Source: an uncultured Eubacteriales bacterium (GTDB lineage: Bacteria > Bacillota > Clostridia > Oscillospirales > Acutalibacteraceae). Taken from it: a DNA stretch of 10,973 nt. The notes under the pieces are model-generated. The model was given only the letters and a program-made list of their open reading frames with translations, did no database searches and was not told where the DNA came from. Shown here one piece after another: positions 1 through 6,781 of the stretch. Within the stretch, counting starts at the first letter, position 1, and the number at the start of each line of letters is the position of its first letter. The translations under genes and the position numbers were made by a program. Location of the stretch: contig ONUD01000131.1 in assembly GCA_900320925.1 (NCBI GenBank), forward strand, positions 1-10,973, in the 5' to 3' direction.

Positions 1-1305
1 ATGAGAGAAGTGCGTCTGGCACTCCTTGAAGCAGATGTTAACTACAAAGTGGCAAAGGATTTTACCAATAAGGTGACGGAACGTGCCGTGGGTGCGGATG
101 TCATGGAAAGCCTGACCCCTGCACAGATGGTCGTCAAAATCGTCAATGAAGAACTGACGGCTCTGATGGGTTCCGAGGAAACCAGAATCAGCTTTGCCGG
201 AAAGCCGCCTACTATCATCATGATGTGCGGCTTGCAGGGTTCCGGTAAAACAACGCACAGTGCTAAACTCGGCAAAATGCTGAAACGGCAGGGACACCGT
301 CCCTTGCTGGTGGCGTGTGATATTTACAGACCAGCGGCGATTGAACAGCTGAAAGTGGTCGGTTCACAGGCAGGAGTGGCAGTGTTTGAAATGGGACAGG
401 AAAATCCGGTGACCATTGCCGAAAAAGCTGTGAAGCACGCAAAAGACTATGGCAACGATATTGTTATTCTTGATACGGCAGGACGCCTGCACATTGATGA
501 AAAGCTCATGAACGAGCTGAAAGAGGTGAAGTCGGCAGTCCATCCGAATGAAATTTTGCTGGTTGTGGATGCCATGACAGGACAGGATGCCGTCAATGTG
601 GCAAAATCCTTTGATGAACTGCTGGATATCAGCGGCCTGATTCTGACAAAGCTGGACGGCGATACCAGAGGCGGTGCGGCACTGTCTGCCAGAGCCGTGA
701 CGGGCAAACCTATTAAGTTTGCGGGTATCGGAGAAAAACTGGACGATCTGGAGGTGTTCCACCCCGACAGAATGGCTTCCAGAATCCTTGGCATGGGCGA
801 TATTCTGACGCTGATTGAGGATGCCGAGAACCGCCTTGACCAGAAAAAGGCCGAGGAAATGGCAAGAAAGTTCCAGCAAAATAAATTTGACATGAACGAC
901 CTGTATGACCAGCTCCAGCAAATCAAAAAAATGGGTCCCATTAAAGGAATCCTTGGAAAGCTGCCGGGAATCGGTGATCAAATCAAGGATATGGACTTCG
1001 ATGACAGGCAGATGGACAGAACTGCCGCTATGATTTCGTCCATGACGAAACAGGAACGGGAACGTCCCGATATTATCAATCCCTCCCGTAAACGCCGTAT
1101 CGCAGCAGGCAGCGGCATGAAAGTGGAGGATGTCAACCGCCTGATGAAGCAGTTTGCGGAAATGCAGAAGTTCATGAAAAACATGAATGCCAGAGGAAAA
1201 AACGGCAAGAGAAAGCGTATGCCGACCCTGCCGGGACTGGGCGGCGGCATCAATATGCCTCTCAATCCTGCCCGTCTGGACGGCAAAAAGAAAAAAAGAA
1301 AATAA
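1..1305 (+). CDS. ffh: Signal recognition particle protein Ffh (SRP54), 5' end missing
   Basis: This is the GTPase of the bacterial signal recognition particle. It binds signal sequences as they leave the ribosome and, with SRP RNA and the receptor FtsY, delivers nascent membrane proteins to the translocon. The frame is open from base 1, and the first visible Met (MREVRLALLEADV) matches an internal Met of the family, so roughly 30 N-terminal residues lie upstream of the window. In visible numbering, the rest of the N domain is residues 1-60, the P-loop GLQGSGKT is 77-84, DTAGR is 158-162 and TKLDGD is 216-221. The methionine-rich M domain runs from about 285 and contains the RNA-binding SRKRRIAAGSG at 362-372. 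The C-terminus is a basic tail. The gene lies 55 bases before rpsP, the usual Firmicutes order. All key motifs are intact and the identification is secure. Confidence 0.97.
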   Translation: MREVRLALLEADVNYKVAKDFTNKVTERAVGADVMESLTPAQMVVKIVNEELTALMGSEETRISFAGKPPTIIMMCGLQGSGKTTHSAKLGKMLKRQGHRPLLVACDIYRPAAIEQLKVVGSQAGVAVFEMGQENPVTIAEKAVKHAKDYGNDIVILDTAGRLHIDEKLMNELKEVKSAVHPNEILLVVDAMTGQDAVNVAKSFDELLDISGLILTKLDGDTRGGAALSARAVTGKPIKFAGIGEKLDDLEVFHPDRMASRILGMGDILTLIEDAENRLDQKKAEEMARKFQQNKFDMNDLYDQLQQIKKMGPIKGILGKLPGIGDQIKDMDFDDRQMDRTAAMISSMTKQERERPDIINPSRKRRIAAGSGMKVEDVNRLMKQFAEMQKFMKNMNARGKNGKRKRMPTLPGLGGGINMPLNPARLDGKKKKRK

Positions 1306-1360
1306 CCAGTTTTCAACGGTCATGAACCGATGAAATATCAATTTTTTGGAGGTAAATCAA

Positions 1361-1603
1361 ATGGCAGTAAAAATCAGACTTCGTCGTATGGGTGCCAAAA
1401 AGACACCTTTCTATCGTGTGGTAGTGGCAGATTCCAGATACCCCCGTGACGGCAGATTCATCGAGGAAATCGGTACTTACAATCCTCTTGTTGAACCGTC
1501 AGAGTTTAAGGTGGATGCCGAAAAGGCTAAGAAGTGGATCGCCAACGGTGCCCAGCCCACCGATACCGTGAAAGCACTCCTGAAAAAGAACAACATTATC
1601 TGA
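1361..1603 (+). CDS. rpsP: 30S ribosomal protein S16
   Basis: S16 is a small-subunit ribosomal protein that binds 16S rRNA and helps assembly of the 30S body. The 80-residue product starts MAVKIRLRRMGAKK and contains the family core with FYRVVVADSR, PRDGRFIEEIGTYNP and a C-terminal AQPTDTV segment, all at normal length. The ATG at 1361 is chosen because GGAGG at 1348-1352 stands 8 bases before it. An in-frame TTG at 1346 overlaps that ribosome binding site and would add five residues that S16 does not have. The gene lies between ffh and khpA and is probably cotranscribed with both. Confidence 0.98.
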   Translation: MAVKIRLRRMGAKKTPFYRVVVADSRYPRDGRFIEEIGTYNPLVEPSEFKVDAEKAKKWIANGAQPTDTVKALLKKNNII

Positions 1604-1614
1604 GGTAAGCCGCT

Positions 1615-1848
1615 ATGAAAGAACTTTTAGTATCCATCGTAAAAGGACTGGTGGATGACCCGTCTGCTATCGAAGTGACCGCTGACGAAAAAAATGAAGA
1701 GGGTGTGACCGTCTACCATCTTCACGTTGCCGAGAGCGATATGGGCAGGGTCATCGGCAGACAGGGTCGTATTGCCAAGGCAATCCGTACTGTCATGCGT
1801 GCCGCCGCCGCAAGAAACGATGAGAAAATTCAGGTGGAAATCGAGTGA
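1615..1848 (+). CDS. khpA: KH-domain RNA-binding protein KhpA (YlqC family)
   Basis: KhpA is a small single-KH-domain RNA-binding protein. In Gram-positive bacteria it pairs with KhpB/EloR and is linked to cell elongation and small-RNA biology; that role is family knowledge, not shown here. The product is 77 residues, the normal length. It carries the KH signature GRVIGRQGRIAKAIR, with the GxxG loop GRQG at residues 48-51. The gene starts 11 bases after rpsP, and its ribosome binding site GAGG overlaps the rpsP stop codon, so the two genes are tightly linked. A strong intrinsic terminator follows 36 bases after the stop, making khpA the last gene of this transcription unit. Confidence 0.95.
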   Translation: MKELLVSIVKGLVDDPSAIEVTADEKNEEGVTVYHLHVAESDMGRVIGRQGRIAKAIRTVMRAAAARNDEKIQVEIE

Positions 1849-1884
1849 GTTTGTCACTTGTGAAAACTGAACAAAATGACAGGG

Positions 1885-1917
1885 GGAGAGGTCTGAAAGT
1901 TTGGACTTCTCCTTTTT
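1885..1917 (+). terminator. Intrinsic terminator after khpA
   Basis: Bases 1885-1894 pair with 1903-1912 in a 10-bp stem that includes two G-U pairs, with an 8-base loop. The stem is followed at once by five T residues (1913-1917). It ends the ffh-rpsP-khpA unit and separates it from the next gene, which in many Clostridia would be rimM on the same transcript. Confidence 0.85.
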
Positions 1918-1929
1918 GCATGGATTGTG

Positions 1930-1935
1930 TATAAT
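1930..1935 (+). promoter_or_regulatory. Candidate -10 box for the 1959 gene, rimM and trmD
   Basis: A perfect TATAAT lies 24 bases before the chosen start codon and just after the khpA terminator. No good -35 box is found at normal spacing: TTGGAC at 1901-1906 is 23 bases away and lies inside the terminator stem. The call rests on the -10 match and on the need for a promoter after the terminator. Confidence 0.4.
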
Positions 1936-1958
1936 GAAAGTAGAAAGGAATGGTGAAT

Positions 1959-2573
1959 ATGAAGGTATGGACAATACAAAATGAAGTTGTGGTGAACAGC
2001 CTGAAAAATGATAGCTTTTATCAGCCAAATTTTGAGAAAAGTACGTATCTTCGGTTAATGAATCCTTTGAGAAGCCTGTACCGTCTGATTCTGGAAGCTT
2101 TCAACAGATGCAATGACCGTTTTTTGCCGGGTGTGATATTTGCCATGACCGACGTGAACGGTGAAATTGCCGATATTGATGCATTTTGGCAGTTTACGGA
2201 AAGACGTGCCCCTGCCATCGCCTCCATGATGAAGCAGCTTCTAAAAAAAGAGGCTCATATTCTGGAACTGCAATACCTTGGCGATTTCAATCCCATTTGC
2301 ATTGACATCAATGACTTTCAGCTGTTAATGCCGCCTGTCATGGCAATGCCTCCTTATACAGAAGAAGATATTGACAGAATCATTCAGAATATTTCACGGG
2401 GTGTCTATGAACCGTCAATTTTTCCGAGCGGTGTGATACAGCTTCATCTGCCGAATATCACGCTTGGCAATGTTGTGAATATTTATAAAGTCACGGCGAA
2501 TGGCAAAACAGAAACCGTTTCCCTGACAGATGAAAGTTCACAGTTTCATTTTGATGAAGAATTACCGTTTTAA
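1959..2573 (+). CDS. Uncharacterised protein with a DUF3841-like N-terminus
   Basis: I do not recognise a function. The product is 204 residues, soluble, with no signal peptide or membrane segment. Its N-terminus, MKVWTIQ followed by a predicted helical stretch, resembles from memory the start of DUF3841 proteins (MxxWTIQ); this was not checked. The C-terminal third is rich in beta-type segments and ends in an acidic tail (FDEELPF). The ATG at 1959 is preferred to the in-frame ATG at 1950 because AGAAAGGA (1942-1949) is 9 bases from 1959 but abuts 1950, and because the family-like start then falls at residue 1. The gene sits between the khpA terminator and rimM, with only 10 bases before the rimM start. 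It is therefore probably the first gene of a rimM-trmD transcript. By eye it is more AT-rich than ffh. Confidence 0.8.
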   Translation: MKVWTIQNEVVVNSLKNDSFYQPNFEKSTYLRLMNPLRSLYRLILEAFNRCNDRFLPGVIFAMTDVNGEIADIDAFWQFTERRAPAIASMMKQLLKKEAHILELQYLGDFNPICIDINDFQLLMPPVMAMPPYTEEDIDRIIQNISRGVYEPSIFPSGVIQLHLPNITLGNVVNIYKVTANGKTETVSLTDESSQFHFDEELPF

Positions 2574-2583
2574 GGAGAAGAAT

Positions 2584-3093
2584 ATGAAAAAGCAGTTTCT
2601 GGAAATTGGGAAAATTGTTGGAACGCACGGACTGAAAGGGGAAGTCCGAATAGAACCTTGGTGTGATAATGCGGCATTTTTGTGTCAATTCAAACGGCTG
2701 TACGATGCGAATGGAACGGAACACAAAATTATGTCGGCAAGAGTGCATAAGCATATTGCCATTGTACGCTTTGAGGGCGTGGAAAAGGTGGAACAGGCAG
2801 ATATGCTGCGGGGGAAAATCGTGTATATGAACCGTGAGGATGTCCGCCTGCCAAAAGGAACGCATTTTGTGCAGGATTTGATAGGCTTGCAGGTAGTGGA
2901 TGTGGAAAATGGTACCATATATGGAGAAATTACCGATGTGCTGAAAACAGGTGCCAATGATGTGTATCAGGTGACAAGGAACGGCAGGGATTATTATCTC
3001 CCCGTCATTCCCGATGTGGTCAAGGAAAAGGATATTGACGGCGGTGTGGTAAAAATCGTGCCGATGAAAGGAATTTTTGACGATGAGGATTGA
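2584..3093 (+). CDS. rimM: 16S rRNA processing protein RimM
   Basis: RimM is a ribosome maturation factor that binds S19 and helps fold the 3' (head) domain of 16S rRNA. The 169-residue product has the N-terminal RimM barrel with the typical IGKIVGTHGLKGEVR start (residues 8-22). It then has the linker region FVQDLIGLQVVD and a C-terminal PRC-barrel region with YYLPVIPDVV and IVPMKG. The start at 2584 follows AAGGAG (2572-2577) at a normal distance, and that ribosome binding site overlaps the stop codon of the gene before it. In-frame codons back to 2530 lie inside the upstream gene and do not match the family. The last 11 bases overlap trmD, so the two are probably translationally coupled. 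Confidence 0.96.
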   Translation: MKKQFLEIGKIVGTHGLKGEVRIEPWCDNAAFLCQFKRLYDANGTEHKIMSARVHKHIAIVRFEGVEKVEQADMLRGKIVYMNREDVRLPKGTHFVQDLIGLQVVDVENGTIYGEITDVLKTGANDVYQVTRNGRDYYLPVIPDVVKEKDIDGGVVKIVPMKGIFDDED

Positions 3094-3820
3094 CATCATC
3101 ACGCTGTTTCCCGAAATGTGCGAAGCATTTCTGAATGAAAGCATTATCGGACGGGCAAGAAAAAAAGGGGTGGTGGAGTTTGTATGCCATCAGCTCAGGG
3201 ACTATGCCTTTGACAAGCACAAACGGGTCGATGATACCACCTATGGCGGCGGTATGGGAATGCTGATGAAAGCAGAACCGATTGCCTTGTGTTTTGAAGC
3301 ATTGTGCCATGTGCTGGGCAAAAGACCGCATTTGATCTATATGTCCCCTAAAGGAAAAACCTTGACACAGCAGAGAGTACGTGAGTTGGCAGAGATGGAA
3401 AATATTGCGGTATTGTGCGGACACTATGAGGGTGTTGACCAGAGAGTGTTAGATGAATATGTCGATGAGGAAATCTCGATAGGGGATTATGTCCTGACGG
3501 GGGGAGAACTGCCCGCGTTGGTGCTGGCAGATGCGGTCAGCCGCATGATACCGGAAGTGCTGTCCGATGATGTGTGCTTCGAGGAAGAAAGTCATTACAG
3601 CGGTCTGCTGGAATATCCCCAGTATACAAAACCCTATGAATGGCGTGGCAGAACCGTTCCGGATGTTCTGATGAGCGGTCATCATGCCAATATCGACAAG
3701 TGGAGACGCCTGCGTTCTCTGGAGGAAACGGCAAGGCTGCGTCCTGACCTGCTGGAACGGGCGGATCTGACCGACAAGGAACGACAGTATATTGCTGAAT
3801 ATTTGAAGAAGTTACCATAG
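3083..3820 (+). CDS. trmD: tRNA (guanine-N1)-methyltransferase TrmD
   Basis: TrmD uses S-adenosylmethionine to methylate N1 of G37 next to the anticodon of several tRNAs, which prevents frameshifting. The 245-residue product is a SPOUT-class enzyme. Family motifs present are MRIDIITLFPEM at the start, DDTTYGGGMGML (50-61), LCGHYEGVDQRV (111-122) and the trefoil-knot segment ISIGDYVLTGGELPAL (131-146). SGHHANI with a nearby Trp-Arg follows near the C-terminus. The ATG at 3083 is used because AAAGGA (3067-3072) lies 10 bases upstream inside rimM; an in-frame TTG at 3077 is too close to that site. In many Firmicutes rplS follows trmD, but here a long AT-rich gap follows. Confidence 0.97.
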   Translation: MRIDIITLFPEMCEAFLNESIIGRARKKGVVEFVCHQLRDYAFDKHKRVDDTTYGGGMGMLMKAEPIALCFEALCHVLGKRPHLIYMSPKGKTLTQQRVRELAEMENIAVLCGHYEGVDQRVLDEYVDEEISIGDYVLTGGELPALVLADAVSRMIPEVLSDDVCFEEESHYSGLLEYPQYTKPYEWRGRTVPDVLMSGHHANIDKWRRLRSLEETARLRPDLLERADLTDKERQYIAEYLKKLP

Positions 3821-4261
3821 TGCTATTTTGAGGCAAATAATGCGAATAAAGAACAATATATTTTAGGGATATGCCGTAAAAATAAACTGATTGTTGAAAA
3901 AAATTTATCTCTTTTATATGGAAGAAACACACATTTTTACACTGCAAAGCGATAAATTTGCATAAAAATTCATTGAAAAACAGCAAATTATAAAATGTCT
4001 ATTGGCGAAATTTATAAAAATATCATTCTATGATACAGAAAATTTGGTCAGACATATGAAAATTGTATTATTTCTTGCGATTGAGTCGAAAAATACGGAT
4101 AAATATGCAAAAATACTGTAAAAATATTGATTTTGATGACAAAGCATCAAAAAATACGGAAAGAAAACAGAAAAAACTTCGGCAATTCTGTCAAAATGCA
4201 CAAATGAAAATGTGTTTGTTTCCCCTCTTATCGTTCAGAAAAACAAAGTTTGCAAAAAGAG
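3821..4261. other. AT-rich intergenic region with no supported gene
   Basis: This stretch between trmD and the ptsH promoter is very AT-rich. I see no convincing gene, RNA or strong terminator in it. It holds a short hairpin of TGCAAA with TTTGCA near 3943-3962, too weak to call a terminator. It also holds a weak promoter-like pair, TTGGTC (4044-4049) with TATTAT (4066-4071) at 16-base spacing, and a run of phased A-tracts listed separately. A 69-codon open frame here is lysine-rich simply because the DNA is A-rich. Confidence 0.6.
4089..4176. other. Phased A/T-tracts, possible intrinsically curved DNA
   Basis: Runs of A or T are centred near 4091, 4102, 4111, 4122, 4132, 4142 and 4151, close to one helical turn apart, with further A-tracts at 4164-4167 and 4171-4176. 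Such phasing is known to bend DNA. The block lies roughly 90-170 bases upstream of the ptsH -35 box. Curvature is inferred from spacing alone. Confidence 0.4.
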
Positions 4262-4289
4262 TTGACCGTTGACCAATTTGTGCTATAAT
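4262..4289 (+). promoter_or_regulatory. Promoter of ptsH
   Basis: The -35 box TTGACC (4262-4267) and a perfect TATAAT (4284-4289) are 16 bases apart, and TGC just before the -10 makes an extended -10. Transcription should start near 4296, leaving a leader of about 78 bases. The heptamer GTTGACC is tandemly duplicated at 4261-4267 and 4268-4274; only the first copy has proper spacing to the -10. Confidence 0.85.
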
Positions 4290-4373
4290 TATCTTACAAC
4301 ATTAAAACCGTTGCGGAAAGGTTCTGCAAGGAATGTTTAGGGGTTTCAACTTCATTGTTTGAGGAGGATTGTT

Positions 4374-4637
4374 ATGTACGTAAAAGAAGTCATGGTACAG
4401 AACCAGGTAGGTCTTCATGCCCGTCCTGCTACGTTCTTTATCCAGAAGGCCAATGAATTCAAGTCTTCGATCTGGGTAGAGAAAGAAGAGAGACGTGTCA
4501 ATGCCAAAAGCCTTCTGGGCGTTCTTTCTCTTGGCATCGTTGGCGGCACAACGATTAAGGTGCTGGCTGACGGAGCAGATGAGGAAGCTGCTGTTGACAG
4601 CCTTATCAAGCTCGTACAGTCAGGCTTCTCGGAGTAA
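4374..4637 (+). CDS. ptsH: HPr phosphocarrier protein
   Basis: HPr carries phosphate from Enzyme I to sugar-specific EIIA proteins of the phosphotransferase system. In Firmicutes it also serves catabolite repression when phosphorylated on Ser46. The product is 87 residues, the normal size. The active-site motif GLHARPA places the phosphorylated histidine at residue 15, and NAKSLLGVLSLG places the HPr kinase site at Ser46. Having His15 makes this HPr rather than the regulator Crh, which lacks that histidine. The ATG at 4374 follows GAGGAGG (4361-4367) by 6 bases; an upstream in-frame codon at 4359 overlaps this site. The gene is flanked by its own strong promoter and an intrinsic terminator, so it is probably expressed mostly alone. 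No Enzyme I gene is in the window. Confidence 0.95.
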   Translation: MYVKEVMVQNQVGLHARPATFFIQKANEFKSSIWVEKEERRVNAKSLLGVLSLGIVGGTTIKVLADGADEEAAVDSLIKLVQSGFSE

Positions 4638-4656
4638 TGTCCGAACAATTGTCATG

Positions 4657-4688
4657 AAAAGCATCGCCGTGAAAAGCGATGCTTTTTT
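4657..4688 (+). terminator. Intrinsic terminator between ptsH and uvrC
   Basis: AGCATCGC (4660-4667) pairs perfectly with GCGATGCT (4676-4683), giving an 8-bp GC-rich stem with an 8-base loop. The last T of the stem continues into a T run to 4688, and matching A residues (4657-4659) can extend the stem. It stands only 18 bases before the uvrC start codon. Confidence 0.9.
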
Positions 4689-4706
4689 CGTTCATGGGGG
4701 AATCGT

Positions 4707-6548
4707 ATGACCATTCGGGAATTGCGTGAAAAGGCAATGAAACTGCCGCTGACACCGGGCGTGTATCTGATGAAAGACAAGACCGGCGAGATTATCTACA
4801 TCGGCAAGGCAAAGGCACTGAAAAACCGTGTCAGCCAGTACTTCGGCTCCGATAAGAACCATCCTGAAAAAGTGCGGCAGATGGTGAAGAATGTGGACAG
4901 GTTTGATTATATCCTGTGCGGCAGTGAATTTGAGGCACTGGTGCTGGAGTGCAGTCTGATCAAGCAGCACCAGCCGAAATATAATATTCTTTTGAAAGAT
5001 GACAAGGGATACAGCTATATCCGTGTATCGAATGATGCATGGAAAAAATTGGAGTTTGTCATGCAGAAAGCGGAGGACGGTGCCGAATATCTTGGGCCTT
5101 ATATGAGTGCCTGGTATGCCAAAAATGCCGTGGACGAGGCAAAGAAAATCTTCCGTCTGCCGTCCTGCGGCAAGACCTTTCCAAGGGACATCGGCAAGGG
5201 CAGACCTTGCCTGAATTACCATATCAAGCAATGCAACGCCCCCTGCTGCGGCAGGGTGTCACAGCAGGAGTATAATGAAAGTGTCAGTGCCGCCGTGGAA
5301 TTTCTGAAAAAGGGCGGCAGTGATACCATCAAAATCATGACCGAGAAGATGGAAAAGGCAGCCGAACAGTTAGATTTTGAATTGGCGGCAAAACTGCGTG
5401 ACAGGATCACCGCTGTGAAGAAGGTTACCGAAAAGCAAAAAGTAGTCGCCGTGAGTGCAGGGGAGCAGGATGCGGTTGCCGTGATGACGGAAAATGGTGA
5501 TGCGTGTTTTGCGGTGATACGGTTTTCGGACGGCAGACTGTATGACAAAGAGGATTTTTTGATTGCCCGTATCGGGGACAATGCTGACCTCCCTGCGGCA
5601 AGACAGGAGTTTCTCCTACAATACTATGAGATGAGAGGGAAAATTCCCCCTGTCATCACGCTGGACGGAGCAGTGGAGGATGAAGTACTGGTTTTGGAAA
5701 GGCTGTCGGAACTGCGGGGGAAGAAAGTGCGGTTTGCCTGCCCGAAAAAGGGCGAGAAGCATGACATTTTAGAGATGTGCCGCAAAAATGCCGCCGAACG
5801 CCTTGCACAGAGCCACGACCATCTCGGGCAGGAGCTTTCGGCACTGGAGGAACTGGCAAGACTGCTGGGACTGGAAAAACAGCCGGTCTTCATTGAATCC
5901 TATGACATTTCTAACCTCATGGGAACGGAGAATGTGGCAGGTATGGTCGTGTTCAAAAACGGCAGACCATTCAAGGAAGCTTACAGGCGGTTCCGTATCA
6001 GGGGATTTGACGGGCAGGACGATTATGCTTCCATGCAGGAGGTGCTGACAAGGCGGTTCGAGGAGTACTTCAAAAATAAGGACAGCGGCGAAGGATTCGG
6101 ACAACTGCCGGATTTGATTTTACTGGACGGAGGAAAAGGACAGGTATCGGCTGTGCGTCCCGTGCTGGAGCAGTTCGGATTAACCATTCCACTGTTCGGC
6201 ATGGTCAAGGACGGCAGTCACCGTACCCGTGCCATCACCGATGAGGGCAGGGAGATTGCCATCACCTCCAAGCGGCAGGCATTTACACTGGTGTCCTCCA
6301 TACAGGACGAGGTACACCGTTTTGCCATCGGCTACCACCGTCAGGCAAGAAGCAAAAAAGCTTTTTCCAGTTCTTTGACGGAAATTGACGGCATTGGTGA
6401 AAAGCGTGCCAAGGCATTGCTTTCCTACTTCAAGACCGTCAAGCGTATCAAAGAAGCGGACATAGAAGAACTCATGCAGGTCAAGGGCATGACCCGTCCT
6501 GCCGCCGAAGCCATTTATCGGTTTTACAGAGTGGAGAGTGGAGAGTGA
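4707..6548 (+). CDS. uvrC: Excinuclease ABC subunit UvrC
   Basis: UvrC is the nuclease of nucleotide excision repair. After UvrA and UvrB locate a lesion it cuts the strand on both sides. The product is 613 residues, normal length. The N-terminal GIY-YIG nuclease (3' cut) has GVY at 18-20, YIG at 31-33 and Arg41. Four cysteines at 154, 168, 176 and 180 fit the iron-sulphur cluster site of the family. The UVR motif that contacts UvrB is near 210-240. The C-terminal RNase H-like nuclease (5' cut) shows ESYDISN, DDYASM, LLDGGKGQ and the HRFAIGYHR histidines. Tandem helix-hairpin-helix motifs begin near 558. The start follows GGGGG at 4696-4700. A terminator directly precedes the gene, so its transcription source is unclear. 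The last codons and the stop lie in a heptamer repeat. Confidence 0.97.
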   Translation: MTIRELREKAMKLPLTPGVYLMKDKTGEIIYIGKAKALKNRVSQYFGSDKNHPEKVRQMVKNVDRFDYILCGSEFEALVLECSLIKQHQPKYNILLKDDKGYSYIRVSNDAWKKLEFVMQKAEDGAEYLGPYMSAWYAKNAVDEAKKIFRLPSCGKTFPRDIGKGRPCLNYHIKQCNAPCCGRVSQQEYNESVSAAVEFLKKGGSDTIKIMTEKMEKAAEQLDFELAAKLRDRITAVKKVTEKQKVVAVSAGEQDAVAVMTENGDACFAVIRFSDGRLYDKEDFLIARIGDNADLPAARQEFLLQYYEMRGKIPPVITLDGAVEDEVLVLERLSELRGKKVRFACPKKGEKHDILEMCRKNAAERLAQSHDHLGQELSALEELARLLGLEKQPVFIESYDISNLMGTENVAGMVVFKNGRPFKEAYRRFRIRGFDGQDDYASMQEVLTRRFEEYFKNKDSGEGFGQLPDLILLDGGKGQVSAVRPVLEQFGLTIPLFGMVKDGSHRTRAITDEGREIAITSKRQAFTLVSSIQDEVHRFAIGYHRQARSKKAFSSSLTEIDGIGEKRAKALLSYFKTVKRIKEADIEELMQVKGMTRPAAEAIYRFYRVESGE

Positions 6549-6558
6549 AGAGTGGAGA
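6528..6558 (+). repeat. 7-bp tandem repeat across the uvrC stop codon
   Basis: The unit AGAGTGG occurs at 6528, 6535, 6542 and 6549, followed by a partial AGA. The third copy reads AGAGTGA, and its changed last base (6548) creates the TGA stop of uvrC at 6546-6548. A 7-bp unit is out of step with codons, so copy-number change would shift the frame of the protein's end. Confidence 0.85.
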
Positions 6559-6597
6559 TGTTTGCCCGATGAAAGAAATGGCAAGGGGAGCAACATA

Positions 6598-6730
6598 GCC
6601 GCCACGCTCCCTCCGTCAAAAACCGTTGTAACTACATTGTGTGAGATAGTTCCTTTCTATTCTCAAAATTATTTACAATTTTCACTCTGTTTCGTACGGT
6701 TTTTGCCACCTCCCTCACGGAGGGAGGCTT
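6598..6730 (+). repeat. Dispersed-repeat-like module, copy 1
   Basis: This 133-bp non-coding module begins with a 24-base end (6598-6621) and finishes with a 30-base end (6701-6730). Both recur in inverted orientation in copy 2. The 30-base end folds by itself: CCTCCCTC and GAGGGAGG form 8 bp around a 3-base loop. Just inside, CAAAAACCGT (6617-6626) pairs with ACGGTTTTTG (6696-6705). The AT-rich interior has further small hairpins, for example TGAGA with TCTCA. It encodes no recognised protein. It resembles a MITE or REP-type element, or a structured RNA; the class is not established. Confidence 0.75.
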
Positions 6731-6781
6731 ATCCGCTACTTACCACTTTGGTAGAAATTTGGGCAAGCGATAAAGTAACCC

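Noticed and set aside
364..1341. Long open frame on the minus strand across ffh (325 codons)
   Set aside because: It is a shadow of ffh, whose family motifs are intact on the plus strand. It shows no recognisable domain or proper start.
1346..1360. Extended rpsP start at TTG
   Set aside because: The TTG is part of the ribosome binding site TTGGAGG, and the extra residues are not found in S16.
4044..4071. TTGGTC and TATTAT as an extra promoter or small-RNA start
   Set aside because: Both boxes are imperfect and the region is so AT-rich that such pairs are expected by chance. No terminator follows that would define a small RNA.
4063..4272. A 69-codon open frame in the trmD-ptsH gap
   Set aside because: It has no ribosome binding site and a TTG start. 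Its lysine- and asparagine-rich content follows from the A-rich DNA, and it overlaps the ptsH -35 box.
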